A DNA stretch of 64,000 nucleotides from positions 4,494,001-4,558,000 of the forward strand of contig JAHRBC010000004.1 in the NCBI GenBank assembly GCA_022702545.1. Reading direction: 5' to 3'. Shown piece by piece: positions 48,041 through 63,510 of the stretch. Origin of the DNA: Phycomyces nitens (Eukaryota > Mucoromycota > Mucoromycetes > Mucorales > Phycomycetaceae). Position numbers and translations under genes: made by a program. Position 1 is the stretch's first letter. Each line of letters begins with the position of its first letter. Below the pieces are notes generated by a model. It saw only the letters and a program-made list of their open reading frames with translations, was not told the origin of the DNA and ran no database searches.

Positions 48041-48748
48041 TTAGGGATCGTCTGGTTTAATGGCTATATGTTGGGTACTTTGGTGGTATTTACAAGATTG
48101 CTTTGCAAGTTTATAAGAATTGAGTCCAAGGATTAAATAATGGCTGGGATTTTCGGATTGTTCTAGATATCTTTCCCATTTGCAGATGGTGCTCCAAGCA
48201 GGTATCATTTGTTTTGTCATTGACATACTCCCAAACAAGATAACCGAAAGTTTTTTATAAATTTGGTCAACATTGAGGTCTTCCTTGTTTAACAGAATTG
48301 CCTGGTCCAATTCTTTCAGTAGATCGGCCGGCCTGTTGGAATGGACATTGGATTCTTGGTGTGCTTTGTAGAGGTGGTGATAGTGTATAATCACGGTGAA
48401 GGCAAAGGTAAGTGGAGAAATAAGGGTTGGGTGCATGTCTTGATTCTCTCTTGAGTTTGGGTGGGATATGGGCTGTATGCTGGATTGGCCAGGATCAACA
48501 AGATTTCTGTGGTGTGGATGTCTTTTTATAAGTTGAGCAATCAGAGAGAGCTGGCACTCTTTTTCGGCATTTTGAAATAAATCTAGGATGTCTTCGTAAT
48601 CTTTGGATGATAGATTTTGTGATTGATGGAGTCTATGAAACATGGATTGGATATATGTAGTTATAGCGTCAGGATTATGATGATTAAAATGATGATTTGG
48701 ATATGTGGATTTTGTAGTGTGTTCATTAACATTAGGGACCATTTTCAT
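48041..48748 (-). CDS. intronless protein of unknown function
   Basis: ATG 48748 gives 235 residues. Order: a His/Asn-rich N-terminus (NHHFNHHNPDAITTYIQSMF), a helical region (KDYEDILDLFQNAEKECQLSLIAQLIKRH), a polar loop, two hydrophobic segments (LTFAFTVIIHYHHLY and others), and a helical C-terminus (WSTICKWERYLEQSENPSHYLILGLNSYKLAKQ). The GLNSYKLAK region is compact and helix-rich, suggesting a small globular domain. Not recognised. It lies tandem with the next gene on the same strand, which also has an Asn-rich part. Confidence 0.6.
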   Translation of the reverse strand: MKMVPNVNEHTTKSTYPNHHFNHHNPDAITTYIQSMFHRLHQSQNLSSKDYEDILDLFQNAEKECQLSLIAQLIKRHPHHRNLVDPGQSSIQPISHPNSRENQDMHPTLISPLTFAFTVIIHYHHLYKAHQESNVHSNRPADLLKELDQAILLNKEDLNVDQIYKKLSVILFGSMSMTKQMIPAWSTICKWERYLEQSENPSHYLILGLNSYKLAKQSCKYHQSTQHIAIKPDDP

Positions 48749-49069
48749 TTGGATGTATTTAGTTGCGTGAAAAGAGAACAGAACATTCAAATCTATAAAT
48801 ATTCATGAAAATATAAACTTTGGATGAGTAATTTTTAAGACTTTGTGACACAACATGTATATGTATATATTCGTTTGTACCAATATAATCAAATACTATG
48901 CTTACAGCACTATGTTTTTACTATAATGATTATACTCCGAAATACCATCGACCAAGGAATAGGATTTAACTTTCAAGCCCTTTTGCCTATCACCTAGCAC
49001 ACTTTTATTTATTTAGTTACCGATAAATAGATATATTATTTACAAGCTTATCTCCAGTGAGTTAGACTC

Positions 49070-49137
49070 TTAAAGGCGTTGTTTTGTGTATTTCCGGCTC
49101 AACTTGCCGCCATTATTCTTGTTATTGATATTTTTGA

Positions 49138-49168
<31 letters not shown>

Positions 49169-50221
49169 GTTATGATAATTGTTATTGTTATAATCATAAT
49201 TGCTATTATTATTATTAAAGGTATTGGTATTTGAGTCGGCTGGAGGCATAAATATAAATACACCCGGTGTGACCAATGTTGTTCTTTTGACAGTCTGTGT
49301 TCTCCGATTCATCCAAATACTCTCCAACTCGGTCCTCTTGATTGGTTGGTCTTTTGATTGTCTTGGAATCTCATTTGAGCGTCTATTCCCACGAAAATGG
49401 ATACTCGCGCTCTTTTGTTTCCTCTTGGTATTGGGGTTTGTTGGAGATAAGAAATGCTCGTCTTTTAATGTTGGACGTGTATCTTGGAATTTCATACAAT
49501 CAAAGATCTTTATGCTCGAGTACCCAAACGTACTTTTGGTGTGGGAATGGCTAGAACTCTTTTTAGTTGACTCGGAATTTGATGAAAGCCAAAAATTTTG
49601 CTCATCAAGTTTCCCGTCTGAAGCTCTGTGTATGTGGCGATATGATGTTGAGCAAATAGTTTCAGATTTTGAAGGCATATTGAGAGACTTTGAAAATCCC
49701 AGATGGCCGAGGGAGTTTGCCAGGAATCTACTTGAAGACGACTTTGGGGTTGGATCGACTCCAGTTCTAGGTCCTTGTGGTCGAGGCATGGATGCGGCCG
49801 CCTTACGGAACAGAGTGCTCACAGAACCACTCATACGGTCAAATACTCCAGAATTGCGTTTTGTTGGCATCACTTGTTCGACTGGAGGACGTTGTGGTGG
49901 GCGATATCCTATTTAATAGGGTTTAGTTTCCTGTATCTATCCTCTTCAATCCAATTTACCTTGAGTCATTGATCCCGGAAGACCTTTTTTGTCGACTTTT
50001 CGTATCCATTTCCTTAACTTTGGATCAGCATCTTGGTACATTTGAAAAAGTTTCTGGTAGATTTCGATTCGATGAGCAGCATCGAGATCTCTGATTATTT
50101 GGGAATAAGATCTCGAGTGAGGACAGTAGTCTGGGATATCTTGATTGTTTTCAAGGCCAAGGGATTCTAACTGTGTCTCCAATGACTTTCTTGGAGTGTT
50201 GGTGCATATAGTGTCTTTCAT
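49070..50221 (-). CDS. protein with polyasparagine C-terminus, 2 exons, unrecognised
   Basis: ATG 50221, exons 50221-49960 and 49908-49070, 366 residues. The N-terminal 85 residues hold a possible helical module (HSRSYSQIIRDLDAAHRIEIYQKL, then DPKLRKWIRKV) with conserved-looking aromatic/basic spacing. The rest is Ser/Lys/Arg-rich and probably disordered, including RTGVDPTPKSSSSRFLANSL and MPSKSETICST. The C-terminus has a long Asn run encoded by an ATT/ATA repeat at about 49135-49240, then a basic KYTKQRL end. No domain recognised; the length of the Asn run probably varies between strains. Confidence 0.65.
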
Positions 50222-51092
50222 TCCAGAGAAAAATAAATAGCACAAGGAGGACAAAACGCAAAGAATTGAAGAACCCAGGAATAATTGACTCTATTAAAAA
50301 AAAGAGAAAAAGACATACTAGTCTCCTTAACATTTATTCTCTTGGTTTGTATTTCTTCTTGCCCCCCCTTGCTTTCTTTTACCCCCTCTTTTTTTGTTTT
50401 AAGCTTTTTTTTGTTATCTTTATATTTTATCTCTTTTCTTCTTCTGTGGGTGTATGTGTCTTACAGGACGTCATTCTAGGCTATCCGCAGCCTCCCTTTT
50501 TCCCTCTTTCTCGTATTATCAAGTTTAATATGCAAGTCTTTAAGAAATAATAAAAAAATCCGGTTTGCATGGAATATATCCTACGTAGATCTTGATTATT
50601 GGCCTATGTTTGCTGACAATCATATCTTTATAGCACAAGAGATGAGCAGAATGTTTATTAAAAGATCAGTACATGTCTTTGTGTCCTGGTTAGTATAGAC
50701 CATATATTCATTCTTTTAAAAGGAATAGGAACCAAAATCCCCAAGACTTATTCAGTGCCAAGAGACTATAGGAATATTATTATTAAAAATTGACTTGTTT
50801 GTCTGAAATGGGTGGGTAAAAACCAGATCAATTATTCAAGAGAATGTAAAGTTCGCCACCCTAACCATCTTACAGTTCAATGTTGAAATGTACGTTTAGA
50901 CCAAAGGGAGATCCTTTGCCGACTCCTGCATGAAAACGTATCACCGGCCAGAGCCAACCCCACTTGAATCATTTGGTTACCTCAATCTTGTTTGCATTTA
51001 GGACACATTATAACAGCTATAAACATAGTGAGTTTATGTAGGGTAAGCTTTGCTTCAGATCCTGGTATTATTTCAATATTTTATATTATCAT
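50222..51092. other. intergenic, pyrimidine-rich then AT-rich
   Basis: C/T-rich 50345-50520 upstream of the Asn-rich gene, then AT-rich. No supported gene. Confidence 0.4.
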
Positions 51093-51599
51093 TCACTGCG
51101 TCGAACCAATGATACTCTCTGGCTCCAAAGCCTCTTCTGGTTTGGCATATTTCTTTTTCGAGCGACGGGCACTTCGGGCCTTTTGTTTTGACACCTTTGC
51201 TGCCTTTTGGGCATTTTTGCTCAAATCTCCATTAAATAGATCATCCAATTTCTCCCTCATCAATTTGCGTGCAATACCACGGTTTTCCTGCAACGATCTT
51301 GTCTGCTGGCACTGGAGAGCAAAAATGATTATGCTAGGGTTGGACTTTACAATATACTATCGACAATCAATTCGAGTGCTTGCCTGAACTCGTGTACCGG
51401 TTGGAATATGGCGCAAGTCCACGCAGCTCACACGCTTGTTGATGCATTGTCCCCCTGGTCCAGATCCCTTTACAAATGTCTCGATCAATTCCTTGTCATC
51501 AAGCACAATCTTCTTTCTCTCTGGACTTGGTTTTGCTGTTGTAAGCCACCGATGATTGGCATTGTACACTAGCCGACGTAGATTGTTAAAGAGTGACAT
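51093..51599 (-). CDS. mitochondrial GGQ ribosome-rescue factor (MTRFR/C12orf65-like)
   Basis: Stop-codon-independent peptidyl-tRNA hydrolase of the class-I release-factor family, acting on stalled mitochondrial ribosomes. 144 residues, exons 51599-51384 and 51311-51093. The N-terminus is a mitochondrial presequence (MSLFNNLRRLVYNANHRWLTT). The catalytic loop GSGPGGQ has GGQ at 49-51, followed by NKRVSCVDLRHIPTG and QTRSLQENRGIARKLMREKL as in human MTRFR. A Lys/Arg-rich C-terminal tail (RSARRSKKKYAKPEE) suits ribosomal RNA binding. It lacks the codon-recognition domains of true release factors. The intron has a GC donor (TCAG|GCAAGC, 51383-51312); only this join keeps the frame. Confidence 0.9.
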
Positions 51600-52205
51600 T
51601 TCATCAAGAGCATCAAATAGATCGTTTGGTTATTTTTATTATTTTTATTAAAACAAATACCGGGATATTTAACTTCCGACATTTAAGCGTCATTGTGCAA
51701 TAATAATAATAATAAAATTATTATTATTTTGATCTTTGATTCATTAATAAAAACTAGATTTTAATATCATGTCCAAAGGACGCAACTAGCTTTTTTTTGC
51801 ATCATAACAGATTGCATGGATATGACAAGGGCAAAAGGGTGGTGGCTGATGTAGGGCACAAGTCTCAAGAGGTTCATTGCCCTTATGCAGCCCTCTGTAC
51901 TTTCAACAAGCGTTCTCCTGGCAGTCCACAGCATTGCACACCACCTTACTTTGCATGGTCTGCTTGGGTTTCGGCAATCATCGATCGAATGCCAGCACAA
52001 TGACCATTTCTACATCACCAACCCTTTTTACCCAATCCAACTTTTTTTTTGTGTGTGCGTGTGTGCGTGATATAGTTATTTTTAACAGATTTAACATGCC
52101 AGATTCTCATTTTCTCTAATTTTCCATATATGGATATTTTACAATAAGCAGACTCATAGAGTCTTGAATAATCCCACAAGGGTACAACAATATCCAAATC
52201 TCACA
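51600..52205. other. intergenic
   Basis: (AAT)n and (ATT)n runs at about 51699-51726. A G/C-richer stretch at 51790-52015 has overlapping open frames on both strands but no recognisable domain or splice-consistent gene. Confidence 0.4.
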
Positions 52206-52738
52206 TTAGTCCTCTTCTACTGCATCATACAATACTCTTATACGAAGAGAGCAGAGATCGCAGCCAACAACGTCGATTCCTAGTTCCATTTCATCTTCCT
52301 TGATTGCATAGATTCCGGAACATCTGCATTCCATTGAGAATGTGCATGATTCCTCATCGTACTCCATATCATCCAAATCAACTTCTGCATTAATCACAGG
52401 TTGCTGCAATTGATTTGCTATGATTAATTATATATGAGTCTGACAATCTTGAAAATGTTTAATCTAATTACCATTTAGCTCTGCATCATAGTGTTGACGC
52501 TTTTTTGTATCTCTCAAGACTTCCCAGGCCTTTAGGATCTGATGCGCATAGTCTCCATCACCCAATGCATTCGCAGTGTGTTTGTCGGGATGATGCTAAA
52601 CTTTTGAACAAACTCAATCAACTGAATACCAATATTTTTCAATTGGCTTACTTTAAGAATAAGCTCCTTGTAGCGCAGTTTGATCTGTTCTGTAGTAGCA
52701 TCTTTGGATATTCTCAAAATGTCATAATGGGTTGACAT
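52206..52738 (-). CDS. DPH4: DPH4-type J-domain protein with CSL zinc finger
   Basis: Diphthamide biosynthesis protein 4 (DNAJC24), an iron-binding J protein that supports the first step of diphthamide formation on EF2. Exons 52738-52652, 52595-52472 and 52417-52206 give 140 residues. The J domain begins STHYDILRISKDATTEQIKLRYKELILK; the HPD motif lies at 31-33, right at the first exon junction, and WEVLRDTKKRQHYDAEL closes helices III/IV. The C-terminal CSL finger has C-R-C-S-G then a GCDLCSLRIRV knuckle, as in DPH3/DPH4. Length and domain order match the family. Confidence 0.93.
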
Positions 52739-52763
52739 CTTATAATCTACCTTGTTACCAAAA

Positions 52764-52795
<32 letters not shown>

Positions 52796-52998
52796 AAATA
52801 TATAAAAAAGGGCTAAAGAGTGGCTTACATAAAGAAGTACAAAATCAGCGTCACACATTTTAAACGAATAGGTCTTGTCTTGTCTTGTCTTGTCTTTTTC
52901 TTTTTGCAACCACAAAATAAAATATAGTAAAATAAAATATAGTAAAAAAAAGATGAATGATTATATTAAAAATAAATATGACAGCACATATTATACAT

Positions 52999-55121
52999 CT
53001 ATAGCGTGCGCTTCCATGCCAGACCACTCTCAGTAGATACTGTCTTGCGTCTAAGAACATCAAGTACCTTTTCCCTAACTCCCCACTTTCGTCGGTGGCC
53101 CTTTTCAAACCATTCAATCACATCATTCTCTTCCTTCAGTCGACCCTCGAACCCAAACTCTGCTCCTTCGCCTGTAACTGCACGTCGGACCTCTTCTTCG
53201 GTTGGAAGAGAGAATCGAGAATAAGGGTATTGGCCGACAATGTCGAGTCGAGTCGGCAGAGTGAGCGCATTGGGTGATGGTTCGTTAAAGTACAGTTGGT
53301 CAATATCATCGTCTGTTATTTCCTCGAGCGAACTGGGCTGCCACTGGGGCTTTCTTCTTGGTCTACTCAAGAACGCCGCAATGACTCCTTCGTGAAAATC
53401 CTTGGTGACCTGTGGTTACAAATGAACATTGGCTGATCCATATAACTCTCTAGGCAAAACTAATATCATTTATGATCTTACAAGGTATTTCTGAATAAGA
53501 TCAAACTCGAGTTTCAGGCAGGCGTTAAACGACATTGACTGGGCCTTTCTCAAGGTCTTTAGGGTGACGCACAGACTGGTGGGCGACATTGACATGATCT
53601 TCTTCTTTGTCTCTCTGATCCATGTAGTCGACTTTTCGTTTTCGAGTGCGCCAATGATCTCGTCTACACTATCATACCTAAAGCATCTATAATACAAGGT
53701 GTGTCGGTAAAGCTAATGGCTGGACCTCTTTCTTACCTGTCAATTGTCTCGCGTACTACATGTGAGAATCCAATCTTGTCTGTGGCGACTGGGTCTACAA
53801 ACTCTTCCAATACACGCTGAATGATTTCGTGCTCGGATGTTTCCAGATCAATAAGACGATCTTCTAGGGCTGATAATCGTGACGACGGCACATAGTGAGT
53901 TGCAATGCCAGCAAAGCTGTAATAAAGACCGCATGAGTCTTGTGTATTCTTCGTACCCTCCTCATACAGAACAAGCTCACGCTCACAATGTATCGATTCC
54001 TTGTAACCGATCACCAGTCAAGGCCAAATAAGTTCCCGTCTCACCATCGAGCTTGGGTAGAAAGAAGCTCGAGCCTGAACTCAGAAAGGCACCAATGCTG
54101 GCCTCTGGTAGAGAAAATATGGTCTTTTCGGTAGCAATTCTGAATGGACAATGGACAAACAATCCTGTGGCTTCTCCCACTGGACAATACAGAAATAAAG
54201 AAAGAAAAAAGGGTGATTTGGTAAATGAGGTTTCCAAACATGATTCTGCAAAGTTGGTCTTACGTGCATAGCCGTCAAGTATGGCAACGTATGGTGTGTT
54301 TAGGGTTGCGATTGTCTGTACCAAGCCAAATTTCTCTTGGAAGAAGTACAGTGCGTCTGGATCTTTTGATTTGACCTTTAAAAGAACCTCTGCTTTCATT
54401 CCAGTCAGACCAATAATTATGACAAGTATCTATAATCCCCCTCCTCCTCCCTCCTCCCTCTCCCTCAAAGATTCTTATTTACCAGATATGTCATCTCCAA
54501 CACAAAACTTTCCACTCCCGGTGCCCTTCATCAAGATGACCTTTGCCAGTTTAGAAACTTCCCAGGCCTAGTGGAATCCAAGTAGGTTATAGGTTACACC
54601 ATTAAATGTTTGTTTAAATAAGTTTTTTTTATTCTTCTATATAAATCTATATCCATATTTACCTTTAACTGTGGCTCTATATTCCTAATCATTCCAAGGT
54701 TGAGGGCATTAAGTTTCTCGGGTCTGTTGAGAATAAACATGCGTGCCCCGGATACCTTTTGATGAAGAACATTGGTCTGTGGGGATTTTATTAGATGTTC
54801 AAGAAATAATGATTGCAATTACCTGTGGTAGACCTGCTTCAAGAACTATTGGTTCGGTAGATGTCTATAAACCAAAGAGGTTATTGATTCTATGCTGGAT
54901 TCCTCTTTGTTTTTTTTTCTTTAAATATTCTGGGAAGATTTGTTGTTGAAGAGTGACATACATACCGATAGATTTTGCTGAAGAGGTTGGGATGCTGCAA
55001 TGGCGTACCTTTGGAGTGTGTTTGAGCGAGGAAATGATGTGGTGATGTAATGTTGGCATTGTAAGGAAGGAGATGCTGATGTACGTTGAAAGGATGAGTA
55101 GAGCGTATGAAGTTGACGCAT
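52999..55121 (-). CDS. HIBCH-like crotonase, probable mitoribosomal mS47 type, 9 exons
   Basis: Crotonase-fold protein related to 3-hydroxyisobutyryl-CoA hydrolase (valine breakdown) and to its mitoribosomal relative mS47 (yeast Ehd3). Exons 55121-54966, 54864-54823, 54776-54663, 54567-54483, 54392-54264, 54179-53987, 53916-53737, 53686-53482 and 53409-52999 give 504 residues, every junction in frame. Order: a mitochondrial presequence (MRQLHTLYSSFQRTSASP), FILNRPEKLNALNL, GSGKFCVGDD, VAILDGYALGEATGLFVH, FRIATEKTIFSLPEASIG, LTGDRLQGID, GIATHYV, and a C-terminal QYPYSRFSLPTEEEVRRAV block. The glycine-rich loop (normally MGGGVG) reads LGEATG, and the FPDVGGG segment with the catalytic Asp reads FLSSGSS. 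Hydrolase activity is therefore doubtful, which favours a structural mS47 role. Confidence 0.85.
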
Positions 55122-57720
55122 GTGAGATTAAACGGCTCGGTCGAAACAGAGATTTGATAAAGAAAAGAAAGAGGGTGGGCGAAAGATACTCAAAAAAAAA
55201 ATTCATCATAAAAGTGGACTATAAGTTAGGCTCAGCTCAAAGGGCGGGGTATGCTAGGGTGCCTGGTCTGAGCAAAAATATAAAATCAAAAGAAACTGTA
55301 TGGTGATATCGAGCCATTATCATTATACAAGTGTTGTAGTTTTGGCTTGATGTTGACCAAACAGTCATCATAAATGTATTCAGTATTTATATGTTTATGG
55401 CTCTAAATTAACGGCCAAACTAAAGACACAAGACAGTTTTATACGGTCAAGAAGAACAATGATTACAGGATTCTAAAGCGAATTGGCCGTGGTTACCGTA
55501 AATTTTCTCGGAGACAAAGGGATTTAGGAGATATTGATCCTATGGTTGGGTACACCAATAGAAACAACAACAAAATCTATACTCTATGAAAAAAAAAACA
55601 CAAAGGGCCTTGACAAGTTACTCTTGAACAAATTGTACATAATGATTTATTGTTTTAGCACAAGCATGTGAAAGACTGATCTATCCAGACAAACATGGCT
55701 TACGCATATTTAAATTCAGTCCAAACCTTTCATCCTAAAAAAAACAGGGCAAATGTTTTAGCCTATACCAAGAACCGTTCTTGACGTATTAAAGATATCA
55801 GCATAATCTATTGTAGATGACAACACTGAGAGTCAACTATACAAGTATCGAATGCATTGGGGGGTTTTTTTTTAAAAAAAAAAGGGAAATAGTAATGGGC
55901 AGCATTATACACAACCAGCATTCCAATCAAGTTGACTACCTTTGCATTTCATTTTTATTGTCTTGGCAACTGGATCATACTCTTTAAATCCATAGGTTTG
56001 TTCGACAATACCATTAAATATGTATATCTGACATTTATTGTCTGTTTCGTATATCTATATATAACTTTTTTTTGTATTGTTTATTAGATATAACGTTCTA
56101 TATAAAACTGACAATAAACAATTTGTAATCTTTTTTTACTGTTTGTGGTCATGCCAACTTTTACCTCAACTTGAGACGGACAAGTTTATCGTTTGACCAC
56201 TATTTACAGCATGCACAGAGCTCCTACAATTATACAACGCTTTATGCTTTAGAAAGACTTGCTTGAATTTGAGTATTGGCATGCCAATGTTATCCTACAC
56301 AGCACTTGTACATTCAAAAAGAGTTTTGTTCATGGATCACTTGCAAGGTACTAAAGTCCAAACTTTTATAATTATCTATTAACCAATCATATTGCGCAGT
56401 AAATTCTCCGTTTTAATTCAATCGCGACAAATGGTATGTTGAATAGGCGACTGAATAATATATGAAAATTGCGTTTCCAAGCCGCAAAAAAACATGTTTG
56501 ATTTATATTGAAAGACGCAAAATTTATAAATGAAAAGTATTACTGTTTCGAGTCCATTGAATTGACAAACATCATGCTGCGCTATAAACAATACCATCAA
56601 TGATGGTATTGTTCTCCAATTCACCTGTTCACTTGATGTCATTAGTAGTACCAATTCATTAAAATCTCATTACATATCCACCAATGCGCAAATCTTTAAT
56701 AGTGAATTTGAAAAAAAAAGTTTACTCTGTATTCACGTACATACATCAATAGCCCTCTCATTAGTAACATTCATTTTGACGCTATTATTGGTTATACAAT
56801 TGGCGCACAACCATGTGATTAGGATGTTAGTTAAATATAGTCGAAAGGAATGTCGGATTCTCGCACCGAGACCTGTAACAAGAACTTGGCATTACCCATG
56901 AAACGTGTCTCTTTTTTTTGTATCGTCACCAAGTCCTGTTATCTGTACAACCCACGCTTTGTTGACTCTAGGCTCTTGCTGACCAAGTCCCAAGCCAACC
57001 AATGCTGATGCTTGCAACCGTCTGTTTGTCTTTTGGCAAATTGTTGAATACATTCCAAACACCAAGTACTCGAGAATTGGAGACAGAAAAAGAGCAATTG
57101 AGCGTATCAACAATGACTCTATAGAATATATCTTTTCTGGTAGCTTTGCTTTACATTTCCATAAACTATGGATAATATTTACTCGAGTCTTTCTTTCTCT
57201 TTCTCTTTTTTTCGGTTTTTGAACCACTGTTTCGGTCACATTTGGTCTTTTTATAGTCTTATTGTTTATAATGACAAACTGTGATTATTGCAGTATATTT
57301 TACATCTTGACAAATAAAACAAAGGTGGGTGATCATCGATAAGGTGAGAAATAAACTGCAAGGTGGTTTATAGAGACAAATAGATATAGTCCCCCCTTTT
57401 CTTCTTTTTTTTTAAAAAAAAATAAAAGTGTTTACAAAACCAACAAGATCCAAAAGACGTAGTTTATGATAGTAGACGTTATTTCATATTTATATTTACA
57501 TAGTTATTATACGATATTAAAGATTATAGTCTCTTTGGCTTGCTTTACCATGAATGATTTCATAATAGCAAATATGATACTTCTCATCTTGGTGCAATGC
57601 AATATTCAACTTGGCACAAAGAAATAGTCCAATTACTGTTATTATTGGCTGGTAGTTTAGTATTAACAAAATAAAAAGAGAGAGAGATCCACAAAATCAA
57701 ACAGAACCCAGAACATTTGC
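55122..57720. other. intergenic, gene-poor
   Basis: 2.6 kb AT-rich. The minus-strand frame 56892-57239 has Lys/Arg and Leu runs only and is not supported. Confidence 0.45.
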
Positions 57721-57729
57721 TCATCAACA

Positions 57730-57975
57730 ATGCAAAAAAAAATGGAATCATATCTTTCCATTATTGATACTTGGTGCGCTGGATTTCTGGACAATCGATT
57801 TAAAATAGGTTTTCAAGAAAGTTTACTCCAAGGATCTGGGTCTGATAAAGTGTCTTTTACTCATCTTTGACAAATATTGTGGGCCATGGTAAAGGAAATT
57901 GATCATGATGATCAATTATACTACAACCATTGGCCTGTAGATCAAACAGTCTCTTGTGAGTTTATTAAAAACAAA
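57730..57975 (+). pseudogene. decayed coding fragment, unknown
   Basis: From ATG 57730 a frame reads MQKKMESYLSIIDTWCAGFL, then DNRFKIGFQESLL; after TGA at about 57868 it goes on in the same frame with QILWAMVKEIDHDDQLYYNH and PVDQTVSCEFIK. Composition is protein-like on both sides of the stop. Family not recognised; could be an old transposase or a real gene with a missed intron. Confidence 0.25.
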
Positions 57976-58625
57976 ATATTGCTACCCAGATAGTTCTTCA
58001 TCTTCTCCTTCTCCTTCAGTTTACAGCACCTTTATCTAGTTTTATCTCTGGAATTCTGAATTGCAATCTTTATTGATCTCTCTAGTCAAAAAAAAAAATT
58101 GCTTATCCAAGAATTTCGGACATCTGCTATGGATAATTAGTATGCCGAAACTCACAAAAACAAGGTTTTGAGGTTACTTGTTGATCGTTACAATAAGATC
58201 ACTTTTATAGAAAGCCAGAGAGACCATCTACATTCGTTTGACGGGGTGGGCTGGCAAAAATTCCAAGCCACTTTTGAAGTGATCAGGATAGTGTCTGGTT
58301 GCTATGGTGCATAGTAAATATACTACATGATGAGCAACTAAATGGGATTCTGGCAAAAAAAAAGACCTCTGGGATATCTTTTTATTGATTTTGTTTTCTG
58401 GGGGTGGTTTTTTTTTGGCTGTAAATGATGACAATTGATTATCTCTCGTTTAAATTGGCATTCCAGACTTGTTTGCTTGTATCCCAATAGGGATTAACTT
58501 GGCCATGTAAATATCTCGAGAGTTCACAACTGATAACATTTATACTTTGGAGTTTTGGTTTTGTTTGAAGTTAAAGGTGCGTAGGTTTCTTTTCCGTGGA
58601 TTCTAAATGAACTTGGGACAAGGAC

Positions 58626-58660
58626 TTTTTTTTTTTTTTTGGGGGGGGGGGGGGGGGGGG
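58626..58660. repeat. T15-G20 homopolymer tract
   Basis: Fifteen T followed by twenty G. A run of this kind can form a G-quadruplex and is also a typical place for assembly or sequencing error. Confidence 0.9.
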
Positions 58661-62186
<3,526 letters not shown>

Positions 62187-63173
62187 TAATAATATTATAT
62201 ATCTATCTATATATTTATATATCATTTTGAAGCCTCTGGCTGACTAGTACATTTTTACCTGTCCAAAATACATAAACAAAATTAATGAGCATTTCAAATA
62301 TGTATATATAACAGTAATTACTGTCTCCAAACAAGGACATTTTGAACCTGGCACAATTTATTTTATTCTTGTTTTTACAAACCTTGTTTTTCTGTGCACA
62401 ATATAGGTTCCATCCTGATCCTGTTTAAAAGGCCTTGGTGCCATGAAAAACCCCCCTCTGAACAAAAAATAAAAATAAAAAGTACAATTGCCAAGGGTGT
62501 GTGTGGACCTGATTTCTCTTACCAAAAATTATTAGATGGATTTATAATTTGTTTTTATGAACAAAGATCATTACCATGGAAAGCTTTTTTTATTATATTA
62601 AAAAAAACAGTACCATGTAGCACGATGATTTAGACATTTTAAAGAATAATAATACAGCATTTTATTATTTTTGTCTGTGGTTTATATTGTATGTCTATAT
62701 AGCTAAAGATAAACGACCTTTTTTCTTCTTCTTAAAGTACCATTGAAATATGCTTGAATAACATATTCGCCAATTGGGTTCAATCACGTCAAAACTCGTA
62801 ATTTGTATGCTATATAAACATGTATATATATATAAAAAAAGAGCCAGACCCAAGAAAATAATGCCCAAAATATATTTATTAGATAAAAAGAACACTATTT
62901 AAAGAATGTTTTCTTTGGAATGGCCTAGTTGGGTCTTGCAACTTGAAGGAATTCATTAAGCCAATATTTAGGAAACTATGTACTTTGACATTCTATACCC
63001 TTTGCTCTGATTATAACCTTTTGATGATTGTATTGGCAGATTGGCCAAATTGTACATCAGAATCATCTTATCTACAGATCTTGCCAGCATTTACATTTAC
63101 AATAAAGCATAGTATCGTATGCGCATAGTGGAATTCATGTGTAGAAGAAGAAGAAAAGGAGCCATTAAGTTGA
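62187..63173. other. intergenic, AT-rich
   Basis: No supported gene; short (AT)n tracts. Confidence 0.4.
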
Positions 63174-63510
63174 TATGAAATATTCAAATGCAACATTATC
63201 AAAGATCGATCTCTATCCAGACTATCATATTCTTACTGCATTTTCACACCCTAAACAGAAAAAGAAACAAATCTCAGCACCAGCTTACATACCCAATCGG
63301 CCTACGATACCATACCATCTCACTCACTCTGATGGATAACATTATAAAATACCACCAATATGTATCTTTAATGGATCCAGAATTCAGAATATTGTATGAA
63401 TACATTATACAATTTCTGATGGTTGGTATGAGAACGTTTATCATTGTTTTAAAGGGGAGATTTCCTATAGAGCGCAATTGAAACGAACAGGTTTATTTTT
63501 TTATATTATT
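63174..63510 (+). pseudogene. possible decayed FLYWCH/WRKY-like gene
   Basis: ATG 63174 opens a 54-codon frame (MKYSNATLSKIDLYPDYHIL, then PAYIPNRPTIPYHLTHSDG) to TAA. After the stop, and one further TGA, the same frame has IHYTISDGWYENVYHCFKGE then YRAQLKRTG, which recalls the WxC...CRAxL end of FLYWCH fingers. The first ligand Cys of the finger is not obvious. Either a broken gene or one with unrecognised introns. Confidence 0.25.

Noticed and set aside
49200..49916. 238-residue plus-strand ORF
   Set aside because: Shadow of the minus-strand Asn-rich gene, whose splice junction and basic composition are better supported.
51767..52003. Overlapping ORFs on both strands
   Set aside because: Both are short and neither has a domain or convincing splice partners.
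56892..57239. Minus-strand 115-residue ORF
   Set aside because: Low complexity, no splice support, no recognised domain.
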